Source: CAZMYM01 sp964620325 (GTDB lineage: Bacteria > Bipolaricaulota > Bipolaricaulia > UBA7950 > UBA9294). Taken from it: a stretch of DNA of 64,000 nucleotides. Below the pieces are notes generated by a model, which made no database searches, was not told the DNA's origin, and was given only the letters and a program-made list of their open reading frames with translations. Positions 15,940 to 24,458 of this stretch are shown here, one piece after another. How positions within the stretch are numbered: the first letter of the stretch is position 1; each line of letters begins with the position of its first letter. The translations under genes were made by a program, and so were the position numbers. The stretch spans positions 1 through 64,000 of the forward strand of contig CAZUIM010000009.1 of assembly GCA_964620325.1 (NCBI GenBank). The letters run 5' to 3'.

Positions 15940-17412
15940 ATGGTCCTTCCCGGACGACGCAAAGCCCTTCTCGCGGCGGCATCCGGCATCCTGACCGCCC
16001 TCGCGATGCCCGGCCTCGGCCTGGCCCCCCTCGTCTTCGTCGGCCTCGTCCCGCTCTTCTTCGCCCTCGAGGGGACCGGACGATTCCGCGTTGCACTCCT
16101 CTTCGGCGTGACCTTCCTCGCCCTTGACCTGCGCTGGATCCTGACCGTGACCCGATTCTCACCCTGGGTCGTCCCTGGCTTCGCCCTCCTCGTCGCCTAC
16201 CTCGGCGCCTTCACGGGGCTGTTCAGTCTCTTCCTCCGTCGATCCGGGAAGCGGGGCTTCGATGCAACGCTCCTGTGGACCGCCCCCGCCGCGCTGGCGT
16301 TGGTCGAACTCGGCCGCGCGCAGGGGGCGTTGGGCATCGGTTTCTCGTCGCTGTATCACGCGCTGTACCGGGCGCCCGCCCTCATCGGGGCGGCCGCCGT
16401 CCTCGGACCGTGGTCGATCACGGCGGCGATCGTCTTCGTCAACGCCGCGATCTATCTCGTGATCCGCCGGCGGCGGATCGGCTATCTACTCGCAGCCGGG
16501 GCCGGCGTTGCCGCTCTCACCGCCTTCGCAGTCCTTCCGATTGCCCCGAGCAATGACGAAGACGTGCGCGTCGCCGTCGTCTCTTCGACCGTCGAACAAG
16601 AGACGAAGCTCGACGGACGAAATCTCGACGCGCTCGCGGAGCGCTACGAGGAGCTCGGACGCCGTGCCGTCGCCGAGGATCCCGACCTCGTCGTCTTTCC
16701 CGAGTCGATCCTTCCCGCGTACATCCTGAGTAACAAGCGCCTCCTCGAGCGATTCGAGCGGCTCGCAGTCGACGGAGAGACCCGCATCCTCTTCGGAACC
16801 GGGGTCTATCGCGAGCAGGGGATCTACAACACGGTCGCGCTCCTGTCGCGACAGGGCGGACTTGTCGGCACCTACGCGATGGTCCGGCCGGTCCCGTTCG
16901 GCGAGTACGTGCCGGGACGCCGCCTGTGGGAGGCGATCGGCCTCCGCCGGTTCGTCGAGTCGTTTCTCCCGCTCGATCTGACGCCGGGAACGACGTTCGA
17001 GCCGCTCGACGGTCTCGGCACGCCGATCTGCTTCGAATCGACCTTCCCCGATCCGTCGCGACGGTTCGCCCTGGCCGGTGCGGAGGTTCTCGTCGTCGTG
17101 ACGAACGACGCATGGTTTGCCGGAAGCTCGGAACTCATCGCCCACTTCGCCGCCACCGTCTTCCGCGCCGTCGAGACACGGCGTTACGTCGCTCAAGCGG
17201 CGAACGGAGGCGTCGCCGGGCTGGTCGATCCGTCCGGCAAGATCCTCGCCGAGACGACGCGTGAGGGAGTCGTCACCGACATCGTCCACGAGCGAACCGA
17301 TCGATCCTTGTACGTTCGTTGGGGAGATCTTCCGCTCCTCGTCCTGGCCAGCCTCGGCTGCGCGTGCTCGATCTTGCTTCGAGTTCGAGATCGAAAGCGA
17401 AGCGGGGGGTGA
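15940..17412 (+). CDS. lnt: Apolipoprotein N-acyltransferase Lnt, catalytic Lys replaced by Met
   Basis: Lnt adds the third acyl chain to lipoproteins using a nitrilase-type Glu-Lys-Cys triad in the periplasm. The 490 residues comprise about six N-terminal membrane segments, a nitrilase domain (about residues 205-450) and a C-terminal helix. Glu255 in VVFPESILP and Cys364 in TPICFESTF are present, as is VPFGEYVPG. The Lys normally at YxKxxxVPFGE is Met314 here (YAMVRPVPFGE). Either a neighbouring residue compensates or the activity is altered. The gene is divergent from lgt. Its stop codon is inside a terminator stem. Confidence 0.9.
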   Translation: MVLPGRRKALLAAASGILTALAMPGLGLAPLVFVGLVPLFFALEGTGRFRVALLFGVTFLALDLRWILTVTRFSPWVVPGFALLVAYLGAFTGLFSLFLRRSGKRGFDATLLWTAPAALALVELGRAQGALGIGFSSLYHALYRAPALIGAAAVLGPWSITAAIVFVNAAIYLVIRRRRIGYLLAAGAGVAALTAFAVLPIAPSNDEDVRVAVVSSTVEQETKLDGRNLDALAERYEELGRRAVAEDPDLVVFPESILPAYILSNKRLLERFERLAVDGETRILFGTGVYREQGIYNTVALLSRQGGLVGTYAMVRPVPFGEYVPGRRLWEAIGLRRFVESFLPLDLTPGTTFEPLDGLGTPICFESTFPDPSRRFALAGAEVLVVVTNDAWFAGSSELIAHFAATVFRAVETRRYVAQAANGGVAGLVDPSGKILAETTREGVVTDIVHERTDRSLYVRWGDLPLLVLASLGCACSILLRVRDRKRSGG

Positions 17413-17434
17413 GATGCGGCGTCTCACCCCCCGC
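17402..17434. terminator. Bidirectional terminator hairpin between lnt and a convergent lipoprotein gene
   Basis: GCGGGGGGTGAGA (17402-17414) and TCTCACCCCCCGC (17422-17434) form a perfect 13-bp stem with a 7-nt loop. The lnt stop lies in the left arm. No U-run follows, but the placement between convergent genes fits a shared terminator. Confidence 0.6.
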
Positions 17435-17463
17435 GGCTACCTTCGGAGGTCGTCGGTCGTCGT

Positions 17464-18783
17464 CTAGCGTTTCGAGGCCGGCGAGACGTTGTCTCCGGTC
17501 TCGGTCAGCTTCGTCACCGCCCCGGTCTCGAACGTGACCTTGTAGATCTGATAGTCACCGCCAGAATCCGGTTTGACGTAGGCGAGGCCGCTTCCGTCTT
17601 CGAGCCAGAACGGACAGAACTCGTCGTCGTCGGTCGTGATCGCGGTGTTCGTCACCCCGTACTCGGCGTCGACGAAATCCTCGAGACTGGTCGGCCCGGT
17701 CCCGGCCGCGTCCACGACGTAGATGTCGATCTCCCCGGTCGACCGCTCGCGCGAGAAGGCGATCCAGGCTCCGTCCGGCGACCAGGCCGGCCTCGAAATC
17801 CCGGCTCCCGCCGGCAGATTGAGGGCGACTCCGAGCCCGGCGATCGCCGGCGAGGCGTCCCCGGCCCGTCCACCGACGCCCGGATCGAAGATCTCGGTCG
17901 TCGTCCCGCCCTCCTCACGGAGCCAGAGCGAACTGCCTCCGCTCGAATCCTTGTCGGACACGAAGACGATGTCGTCGTTGATCGGTGAGAAGGCCGGCGC
18001 GATCGCCCAGGACGGCGACTGCGATGTCACCTGCGTCTGCGATCCGCCGGAGGAGGTCATCGTGTAGATCTCCCACGTCGTCGACGACGGCGTCTGCGCC
18101 ACGTTCGACGCGTAGGCGATCGTCCCCGCATCGGCCGACCAGCTCGGCTGAATCTGGTTCGACGCCGTCTGCGTCGTCAGCTGGTCCTGGCTCCCCCCGG
18201 CGACCGTCATCGTCCAGATGTTCCAACTCGTCCCGTCCTCGGCGGCGAACGCGATCCGGTCGCGCGTGGTCCGGACGAGATCGGGGAACAGCTCGTCGTC
18301 CGACGTGTTCAACACCGTTCCCTGCGCCGAGCCGTCGCCGTGCATCCGGTAGATGTCGTAGTCCCCGACCCGTTGCGACGCAAATGTGATCATCAGCGGG
18401 CCGATCACCAGGACGTCGTTGACCATTCCGATCCGGCCGTCGTTGTCGGTGATCGTCAGGACAACGGTGAACGTTCCCGCCTCCTCGTAGGTGTGGGGGA
18501 TCGGGGTCGTTACGTCGGTCCCGGTCGCCGTGGTCGAGCCGTCTCCGAAATCGAGCTCAAAGCTCGCGATCGTCCCATCCGGATCGTTCGATCCGCTGAT
18601 GTCGAACGTCACGCTCACGGGGACCTCTTCGTCTCCTGCGGTGTCGATCACCATCAGGGCGATCGGCGCCTGTCCAAAGAACCCTCTGCACGCTGCGAGC
18701 CCTACCGCAAGGGCGACGAGCAGACAAAGGACTGCGAATCGTTTTCCACTGCCCCCCAGGGCAGTGCGCGTGGAAGCGGACAT
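17464..18783 (-). CDS. PKD and TolB-like beta-propeller lipoprotein
   Basis: A 439-residue exported lipoprotein: a hydrophobic stretch ends in the lipobox VGLAAC. A PKD-like Ig fold follows (about residues 40-125, with ELDFGDGS and HTYEEAGTFTVVLTITDNDG), then TolB/WD40-like blades with repeated motifs such as DYDIYRMHGDG, WNIWTMTVAGGSQDQ, WEIYTMTSSGGSQ and ISRPAWSPDGAWIAFSR. The start at 18783 is set by AAGGAGG 7 nt upstream. Such proteins read out or scaffold at the cell surface; no specific function can be assigned. It converges on lnt and is divergent from the ECF sigma operon. Confidence 0.8.
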   Translation of the reverse strand: MSASTRTALGGSGKRFAVLCLLVALAVGLAACRGFFGQAPIALMVIDTAGDEEVPVSVTFDISGSNDPDGTIASFELDFGDGSTTATGTDVTTPIPHTYEEAGTFTVVLTITDNDGRIGMVNDVLVIGPLMITFASQRVGDYDIYRMHGDGSAQGTVLNTSDDELFPDLVRTTRDRIAFAAEDGTSWNIWTMTVAGGSQDQLTTQTASNQIQPSWSADAGTIAYASNVAQTPSSTTWEIYTMTSSGGSQTQVTSQSPSWAIAPAFSPINDDIVFVSDKDSSGGSSLWLREEGGTTTEIFDPGVGGRAGDASPAIAGLGVALNLPAGAGISRPAWSPDGAWIAFSRERSTGEIDIYVVDAAGTGPTSLEDFVDAEYGVTNTAITTDDDEFCPFWLEDGSGLAYVKPDSGGDYQIYKVTFETGAVTKLTETGDNVSPASKR

Positions 18784-18933
18784 CTCGTTGACCTCCTTAG
18801 GAACCATCTCTACTTCGTCGCATGTCCAAAGGCCGTTTCGTCCAGTCTACTTGCGGATTCGCTTCGAACTCGGGGACGACCGACAACCCCTGGGAGAAGG
18901 TTCGTCCCGATGCGAGGTGATCGATGTCGAATC

Positions 18934-18958
18934 CGAAACCCTGATCGGGGAAAGCGTG
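18934..18958 (+). promoter_or_regulatory. Putative ECF-type promoter (CGAAAC-N15-CGTG) of the sigma operon
   Basis: CGAAAC at 18934-18939 and CGTG at 18955-18958 resemble the -35 AAC and -10 CGT elements of ECF sigma promoters (for example the sigma-W type TGAAAC-N16-CGTA). It would place transcription near 18967, upstream of the GTG start chosen for the sigma gene. Autoregulation is therefore plausible but rests on a degenerate match. Confidence 0.45.
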
Positions 18959-18989
18959 TATATTGAACACCGAGGAGGCAAACGGCAGC

Positions 18990-19544
18990 GTGTACCGGAA
19001 GCAAGACGAGGTGAGTCTATTGCGCGCTTCACTGGCAGGGGAGACGGAAGCTTGGGGAGAGATCGTATCGCGGTACAAGGACGCGGTCTTCGGTCTCTGC
19101 CTCGGTTTTCTGCGCAACCGCGCTGACGCCGAGGATCTGACCCACGACGCGTTCATCCGCGCGTACGACAACCTTCGGCGCTATCACCTCGACAAGCGGT
19201 TTTCGACCTGGATGTTCACGATCGCCGCGAACCTCTGTCGAAATCGTCTCCGGTACCGGAAGAACCACCCGGTCGTCGAACAACCGTTGCACCTGGCCGG
19301 CGGTCGAGATCCGGCATCGGTCGTCGCCGGAGAGGATCGGCAGTCCCGGATCCACCGAGCGCTGAACGAACTCCCGTATCCCTATCGGGCGCCGCTCATT
19401 CTTCGGTTCTACAACGACCTATCGTACCGTGAGATCGGCGGGATTCTCGCCATACCTGAGGGGACCGTGAAGACCAGGATTCATCGTGGCAAAGCGATGC
19501 TGAGAAGCCTGATCGAGAAGGACGTGATGCAGTATGAGACTTGA
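18990..19544 (+). CDS. ECF-family RNA polymerase sigma factor
   Basis: A 184-residue sigma-70 family factor with only regions 2 and 4. Region 2 includes LTHDAFIRAYDNL and FSTWMFTIAANLCRNRLR; region 4 includes LPYPYRAPLILRFYNDLSY and the helix-turn-helix IPEGTVKTRIHRGKAML. I prefer GTG at 18990 because GAGGAGG (18972-18978) precedes it and because the possible ECF promoter would start transcription after the upstream TTG at 18963, which would give 193 residues. The next gene overlaps by 11 bp and is a membrane protein in the usual anti-sigma position. Confidence 0.9.
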   Translation: MYRKQDEVSLLRASLAGETEAWGEIVSRYKDAVFGLCLGFLRNRADAEDLTHDAFIRAYDNLRRYHLDKRFSTWMFTIAANLCRNRLRYRKNHPVVEQPLHLAGGRDPASVVAGEDRQSRIHRALNELPYPYRAPLILRFYNDLSYREIGGILAIPEGTVKTRIHRGKAMLRSLIEKDVMQYET

Positions 19545-20115
19545 CGATATCGAGACCGCCGTGCGCGAGACGCTCCGCAGCGAAGTGGAGGCGTCGGCCC
19601 CACGTCTCGAGGGACTGGAGGCTCGGATCGTCGCCGAATTGGGCGATCGAGCTCCCCGCCCGCGCTTCATCGATTGGGTTCGAAGTCTGCTCGCTCCGAC
19701 ACGGACCGGCCGCTTCGGTCAGCTCGCCGTTCTCGGGGCGACGGCCGCCGTCTTCCTGATCGTCGGCACCTTGCTGACGGGCGATCGAACCGCCGGTCCG
19801 ACGCTGACCCCGACGCTCACCCCGGCCGCCTCCTCTCGAACACGCCACGAGGTGTTGTTCGTCGTTCCGGCCCTCGACGCCGATCGCGTCGCCGTCGTCG
19901 GGGACTTCAATGCATGGGAGGAAACGCCGCTCGCCGATGAGAACGAAGACGGAATCTGGACCGCTTCGATCCCGCTCTCCCCGGGAAGATACGAGTACGC
20001 GTTCGTCATCGACGGACGGTGGTGGGGACAGGATCCGTCGGCCGACGAGTACGTGCGAACGTTCGGGCAGTACAGCTCCGTCCGCTACATCGGCGGAGGA
20101 GGTGACGGCGTGTGA
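19534..20115 (+). CDS. Membrane protein with extracytoplasmic CBM48/AMPK-GBD-like domain, putative anti-sigma factor
   Basis: A 193-residue protein. Residues 1-60 are cytoplasmic and helical, about 63-82 form one membrane helix, a short Thr/Pro linker follows, and about 106-190 resemble the glycogen-binding E-set domain of AMPK beta and branching enzymes (VAVVGDFNAWEETPLAD, DGIWTASIPLSPGRYEYAFV, DGRWWGQDP). Position directly after, and overlapping, an ECF sigma gene suggests an anti-sigma factor whose sensor is a carbohydrate-binding fold. No zinc-binding HxxxCxxC anti-sigma motif is seen, so the anti-sigma role is inference. The stop overlaps the next start (GTGA). Confidence 0.7.
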   Translation: MRLDDIETAVRETLRSEVEASAPRLEGLEARIVAELGDRAPRPRFIDWVRSLLAPTRTGRFGQLAVLGATAAVFLIVGTLLTGDRTAGPTLTPTLTPAASSRTRHEVLFVVPALDADRVAVVGDFNAWEETPLADENEDGIWTASIPLSPGRYEYAFVIDGRWWGQDPSADEYVRTFGQYSSVRYIGGGGDGV

Positions 20116-20876
20116 ACCGGTGGAAGAGGTTTTCGGCCGGAATCGGGCTCGCGATTCTCCTGATCTTCATCGCATCGGTCGGCGCCGTTTCTCAGTCTCA
20201 GTCGGCCGACTTCGATCGTGCCCTGTCCGCCATGTCGCTCTCCTCACACGACCGGATCTTGGCCGCAATCGAAGTGGGACTCGAGACGCCCGGCTTCCCG
20301 GCGGGTGAATTGCTCTCTCTGATCGATCGTCTCACCACCCTTCCGGCGTCGGCCTACGACGTGGAACTCGTCCTCCTGCTGCAAACGCGGGCTCTCGAGA
20401 GCGGGATGTCGATCGATGGGCTCGTCAGCGTCGGATTCGATCTGGCCACCGCACTGGCGAACGGACTCCCGATCGAGGCGATCATTCTCGAGGCGTTCAA
20501 GGGAATCGCGCAAAGGTCACCAGTCTTCGCGATCGAAGCCAGGATCCGCCAACGTCTGACCCTCCTGGATGGTGTGCGCGATCTCCTCTTCGCTTGCCAG
20601 ATTCTGAGGACGCCGGCCGGAGGAACACAGAGCAGTCCGAACGCCCTTCCGGCAGCGAGATTCGATCAACTGGTGAGTCAGATCGCTGACGCCGTCAGCG
20701 ACTATTTGGAAGGAGGGGGGAGCCCGTCGAAGGGCGCCACCCTCTATGAACTCGTCGCCGATCGGCTTCATCGTCTTCCGCCGACGATCGTACGACCGGA
20801 AGACGTCGAGCTCGTTCTCGATCGAATCGGCCCGAACGATTTGACACAGATCGCCATCGCGGCACTCAATCCGTGA
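20112..20876 (+). CDS. Exported protein of unknown function in the ECF sigma operon
   Basis: A 254-residue protein with an N-terminal signal sequence (IGLAILLIFIASVGAVSQ). The mature part is predicted to be mostly helical, with no motif I recognise. It begins with GTG overlapping the preceding stop, so it is cotranscribed and probably coupled to the CBM48 protein. A role in the same envelope response is likely only by context. Confidence 0.7.
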   Translation: MNRWKRFSAGIGLAILLIFIASVGAVSQSQSADFDRALSAMSLSSHDRILAAIEVGLETPGFPAGELLSLIDRLTTLPASAYDVELVLLLQTRALESGMSIDGLVSVGFDLATALANGLPIEAIILEAFKGIAQRSPVFAIEARIRQRLTLLDGVRDLLFACQILRTPAGGTQSSPNALPAARFDQLVSQIADAVSDYLEGGGSPSKGATLYELVADRLHRLPPTIVRPEDVELVLDRIGPNDLTQIAIAALNP

Positions 20877-20918
20877 GAACCGTGCAATTTCAGGCTGACA
20901 GGAAAAGGAGGCGCGACA

Positions 20919-23018
20919 ATGAACAAGAGAGCATGGAAGGCTGGAGCCCTCGCCTTGCTCATGGCTTCGATCGGCGCCCTCATCGGATGGGCCCAGGATT
21001 CCCAGGTCTATCCGCAAGGGCTGATCATCGATCCGCCGCAGAGCGAGGAACTCGAAGTCTCGATCATGACCGACAAGGCCGAGTACCGAGTCGGCGAGTC
21101 GGTCACGATCAGCTATGAAGTCAACAGGGCGGCCTACATCTACATCTGGGACATCATGCCGACAGGAGAAGTCCAGGTCGTCTTCCCGAACCCCTCCTAC
21201 CCGGGCGGCCTCGACAACTACGTCCAAGCCGGAGCACACCAGCTTCCACGGAGTTTCCCGGTGGCACCGCCGCTCGGAACGGAGTACCTACAGATCCTGG
21301 CGACGACGCAACCGGTCGACGTCAGCAGCTTCCCGATGAGCGATCCGGGGCTGTTCCAGCAGCAGGTCGAAGTGCAGATCCTCGGTCTCCTCCTGGAGGA
21401 TCAACGAAGCTGGAACTTCACCAGCTTCGAGATCACCGACCAGGCCCCGCCGAACTACGGAACGGTGAACATCACATCGACGCCGCCCGGAGCCACGATC
21501 ACCCTCGACGGAACCTTCGTCGGTTACACCCCGCGGACGCACTTCGTCACGCAGGGTCTCCACCGCATTTCGGTCAGCAAGCCCGGATACTCGACGTACA
21601 ACGTCGTCCTGATCATCTTCGGAACCGGGACGCGGACGATCCATGCGGAATTGACGCCGCTCTTCCCGTCGAACAGCCCGCCGACGGCCGCCTATTCGTA
21701 CTCACCGCAGAATCCGGCCGTGAACACGTTCGTGCAGTTCAACGCATCCGCCTCGTCCGACTCAGACGGCTCGATCGCGTCGTACAACTGGAACTTCGGC
21801 GACGGCACGACCGGCAGCGGATCGATCGTGTGGCATCGGTTCACGTCCGCCGGCTCGTTCTCGGTGCGCCTGACCGTCACCGACGACGACGGCGCGTCGA
21901 GATCGGTCACCAAGACGATCCAGGTCGGACCGACGAACCTCGCTCCGAATGCGACCTTCGACTACTCTCCGACGTCGCCGGCCGTCGGCGCATGGGTCCG
22001 CTTCGACGGAACCTCCTCGACCGACTCGGACGGGACGATCGCCGAGCACCGATGGACGTTCGACGACGGATCGTCGCCCGAGCTGGGGAACATCACCTAT
22101 CACCGCTTCTCGGCGGCGGGGACGTACCTCGTCACCCTGACGGTGACCGACGATGAGGGAGCGAGCGACAGCGTCTCGCAGCAAGTGGTCGTCGGACCGA
22201 CACAGCAACCACCGGTCGCCGCGTTCACGTACTCTCCGACGGCTCCGGAGGTCGGCGATCCCGTGACGTTCAACGCGTCCTCATCGTTCGATCCGGACGG
22301 GACGATCGTCTCGTACAACTGGGATCTGAACGGGGATGGAACCGCGGACGCCAGCGGCTCGACCGGACAGGTAACCTACTCATCGGCCGGAACGGTCCTC
22401 GTCACCTTGACGGTGACGGACAACGGCGGCCTGTCGTCCTCGACGTCGCAAGAGATCGTGGTCTCGCAGGCCGTCGGTCCGAGCGGCGCCCCGCCGATGG
22501 GTACGACGCCCGGCGTCTTCGTCTGGGGAACCGACCGGTGGCACGTGACCGTGAACGCCGGCGGCGGCTGGACGACTCCGCACCGCTATCGCCTGAAGCT
22601 CCGATCTGACGAGCCGTTCCAGGACGTCAACGAGCCGTTCGACGGCGGGGTCATTCCGCTCGGGTTGATCATCGAGCCCGAAGATTCGGAGACGACCCTC
22701 GTCTTCGAAGGCTCGATCACGAGCGGCTCACTCGATCACACCTTCCGCGTCCCCGATTCGTCGAGCGTCTGGATGAGCCTGGAACTCGACACGAACGGGG
22801 ACGGAACGCTCGATGAATCAACGAGTTTCGTCTATCTCCGGCACTCGCTCGTGCGGCCGCCGGCCGTGCCGACGGTCCTCGGTCTGCCGCGTGGGTACGA
22901 GGGCGAGCTTCTCCCGACGATCAACTTCCGCGTCGGAACGGCCCTCCCATCGCGCTACACAGACAGCATCCGCTGGATTGTCTGGCAGACGACGATCTCG
23001 GCGCTCGAGGGCTTCTAG
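20919..23018 (+). CDS. Exported DUF4384-PEGA-PKD multidomain protein
   Basis: A 699-residue secreted protein with a signal peptide (ending near GWAQD). Domains in order: a DUF4384-like beta domain (about residues 45-150, with SIMTDKAEYRVGESVTISY and PTGEVQVVFPNP), a PEGA domain (about 185-235, ITSTPPGATITLDGTFVGYTP), three PKD domains (about 245-515; DGTTGSGSIVWHRFTSAGSF and two similar copies), and a C-terminal beta domain of about 180 residues. AAAAGGAGG precedes the ATG. It lies 42 bp after the previous gene and ends the sigma operon at a strong terminator. DUF4384 proteins are often partnered with surface or signalling systems; the ligand is unknown. Confidence 0.85.
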   Translation: MNKRAWKAGALALLMASIGALIGWAQDSQVYPQGLIIDPPQSEELEVSIMTDKAEYRVGESVTISYEVNRAAYIYIWDIMPTGEVQVVFPNPSYPGGLDNYVQAGAHQLPRSFPVAPPLGTEYLQILATTQPVDVSSFPMSDPGLFQQQVEVQILGLLLEDQRSWNFTSFEITDQAPPNYGTVNITSTPPGATITLDGTFVGYTPRTHFVTQGLHRISVSKPGYSTYNVVLIIFGTGTRTIHAELTPLFPSNSPPTAAYSYSPQNPAVNTFVQFNASASSDSDGSIASYNWNFGDGTTGSGSIVWHRFTSAGSFSVRLTVTDDDGASRSVTKTIQVGPTNLAPNATFDYSPTSPAVGAWVRFDGTSSTDSDGTIAEHRWTFDDGSSPELGNITYHRFSAAGTYLVTLTVTDDEGASDSVSQQVVVGPTQQPPVAAFTYSPTAPEVGDPVTFNASSSFDPDGTIVSYNWDLNGDGTADASGSTGQVTYSSAGTVLVTLTVTDNGGLSSSTSQEIVVSQAVGPSGAPPMGTTPGVFVWGTDRWHVTVNAGGGWTTPHRYRLKLRSDEPFQDVNEPFDGGVIPLGLIIEPEDSETTLVFEGSITSGSLDHTFRVPDSSSVWMSLELDTNGDGTLDESTSFVYLRHSLVRPPAVPTVLGLPRGYEGELLPTINFRVGTALPSRYTDSIRWIVWQTTISALEGF

Positions 23019-23042
23019 ACACCCTCAATCAACGCAAGCATC

Positions 23043-23069
23043 ACGGGCGGGCCACGGCGGCCCGCCCGT
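23043..23069 (+). terminator. Terminator of the ECF sigma operon
   Basis: ACGGGCGGGCC (23043-23053) and GGCCCGCCCGT (23059-23069) form a perfect 11-bp stem with a 5-nt loop, followed by CTCTTCTTGT. It lies 25 bp after the PKD protein stop. Confidence 0.75.
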
Positions 23070-23114
23070 CTCTTCTTGTCGCCGCGTTCGCTGGAAGTGT
23101 AAGATCGAAGGGCC

Positions 23115-24458
23115 ATGGAACTCCGCTCCCTCGCGATCGATTGGCCTTTGGACGCAGCGAACCTCCGCCGCGACGAGTTCTTCGGCCGCTCGTCCCTTTC
23201 GGCGTTCGACGTCGTCTTCATCGATCCGGCCGAGATCTCACGCCGCTGGACCGACGAGCTCGCCCCCGGGAGCGACGGAGTGCGACGAACGTATCCCGAT
23301 CGCGATCGAGGCTTCGGCAAGACGATCGGCGCGTGGATGGAGCGGCGCCGAGCCGAAGCGAACGACCTCCTGAAGCGAGGCGGGGGGATCCTCGTCTGTC
23401 GGTTGAGGTCGCGAGGAGAGTCGTTCGAAATCGTCGGTCCGGAAGGTCCGGCGGAAGCGATCGATCGGTACGAATGGCTCCCGTCGATCTCGCTCGTCGA
23501 TCGCCATCACCAATTCACGTTTCCGACCAACGGCCGGTTCGTCGCGCGCCACGGTGAGGACATCGTCCTCGCCGATTCAGGCCACCCGTTCGAGGAGTAC
23601 CTTCGCCAGTTCTCCGGCCACGTCGTCTACGACGCCGTCTACCAGGATCTGATGTCGACGCCGATCGACCGGTTCGCGACGATCTTGGCACAAAACCGCG
23701 TCGGCGACGTCCTCGCCGTCGCCGTCCCGTTCGACGAGGGGCGCCTTGTCCTTCTCCCGTCGGTCGAGGGGGTCTCGCCGTCCCGCGAAGCGGCCGTCCT
23801 GCTTGAGGCAGCGCGAAATCTCGCCTTCCGCCCAGCCTACACGGCACCACCCGACTGGCTACCGGGCTATCCGCTCCCCGGGGAGGATGCTCTGGTCGAC
23901 GAACTCAATTCGGTCACGGAACGGCGGGACACCCTCGCCAAGAAGGTCGACGAGATCGCCGAGAATCTCGAGGAGAAGACGCGCCCGAAGCGGATTCTCT
24001 ACACAAAAGGCCGCTTCGCGTTTCTCCCGGCCGTCACCGAGGCATTCCGCACTCTCGGGTTCGCCGTCGAGGCCGAGGGAGGGATCCTCACGCTCCAAAG
24101 CGACGACGGAGACGCCTTCGTCGTCGCCGAAGCGACAGAAGAAGCGACCGTCGCGATCGCCTCCTATCACCGGCTTCGCGACGCCGTCGATCGAGCGGTG
24201 ACCGACGGAGACGGCCATCACAAGGGAATCTTGGTCGTCAGCGGTTCCCGTGAACTCGATCCGAAGCGGCGGCCAACGCAGTTCTCGCAACAGGTTCTGC
24301 GTGGCTGTCAAGGTCAAGGATTCTGCCTCGTGTCGTCGTATCAGCTATTCAAGCTGGTGCAAACGGCGCTCGAAGACCGCGGCAAGAAGGGCCTCGCCGC
24401 CATGCGTCGAGCTCTCCTCGAATGCGACGGGGAGTTCCGCGACGCGGCCGACTCGTGA
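23115..24458 (+). CDS. Conserved-looking protein of unknown function, possible nuclease-like C-terminus
   Basis: A 447-residue soluble protein with no signal peptide. Residues 1-250 form an alpha/beta region opening with SLAIDWPLDAANLRRDEF and FDVVFIDPAEIS. About 265-300 is a coiled coil (NSVTERRDTLAKKVDEIAENLEEKTR). The last 150 residues (FLPAVTEAFRTLGFAVEAEG, FVVAEATEEATVAIASYHRL, GILVVSGSRELDPKRR, SYQLFKLVQTAL) have the layout of a restriction-endonuclease-like fold, in which a core acid pair is followed by a strand with VVSG and a final helix; the catalytic Lys is not obvious. I cannot name the family. The TAAGAT hexamer ends 8 nt before the ATG. It is coupled to mraY by a GTGA overlap. 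Confidence 0.7.
   Translation: MELRSLAIDWPLDAANLRRDEFFGRSSLSAFDVVFIDPAEISRRWTDELAPGSDGVRRTYPDRDRGFGKTIGAWMERRRAEANDLLKRGGGILVCRLRSRGESFEIVGPEGPAEAIDRYEWLPSISLVDRHHQFTFPTNGRFVARHGEDIVLADSGHPFEEYLRQFSGHVVYDAVYQDLMSTPIDRFATILAQNRVGDVLAVAVPFDEGRLVLLPSVEGVSPSREAAVLLEAARNLAFRPAYTAPPDWLPGYPLPGEDALVDELNSVTERRDTLAKKVDEIAENLEEKTRPKRILYTKGRFAFLPAVTEAFRTLGFAVEAEGGILTLQSDDGDAFVVAEATEEATVAIASYHRLRDAVDRAVTDGDGHHKGILVVSGSRELDPKRRPTQFSQQVLRGCQGQGFCLVSSYQLFKLVQTALEDRGKKGLAAMRRALLECDGEFRDAADS

Noticed and set aside
15952..15966. Possible second GEMM-like GACGCAAAGCC
   Set aside because: Lies within the start of lnt without the other aptamer elements.
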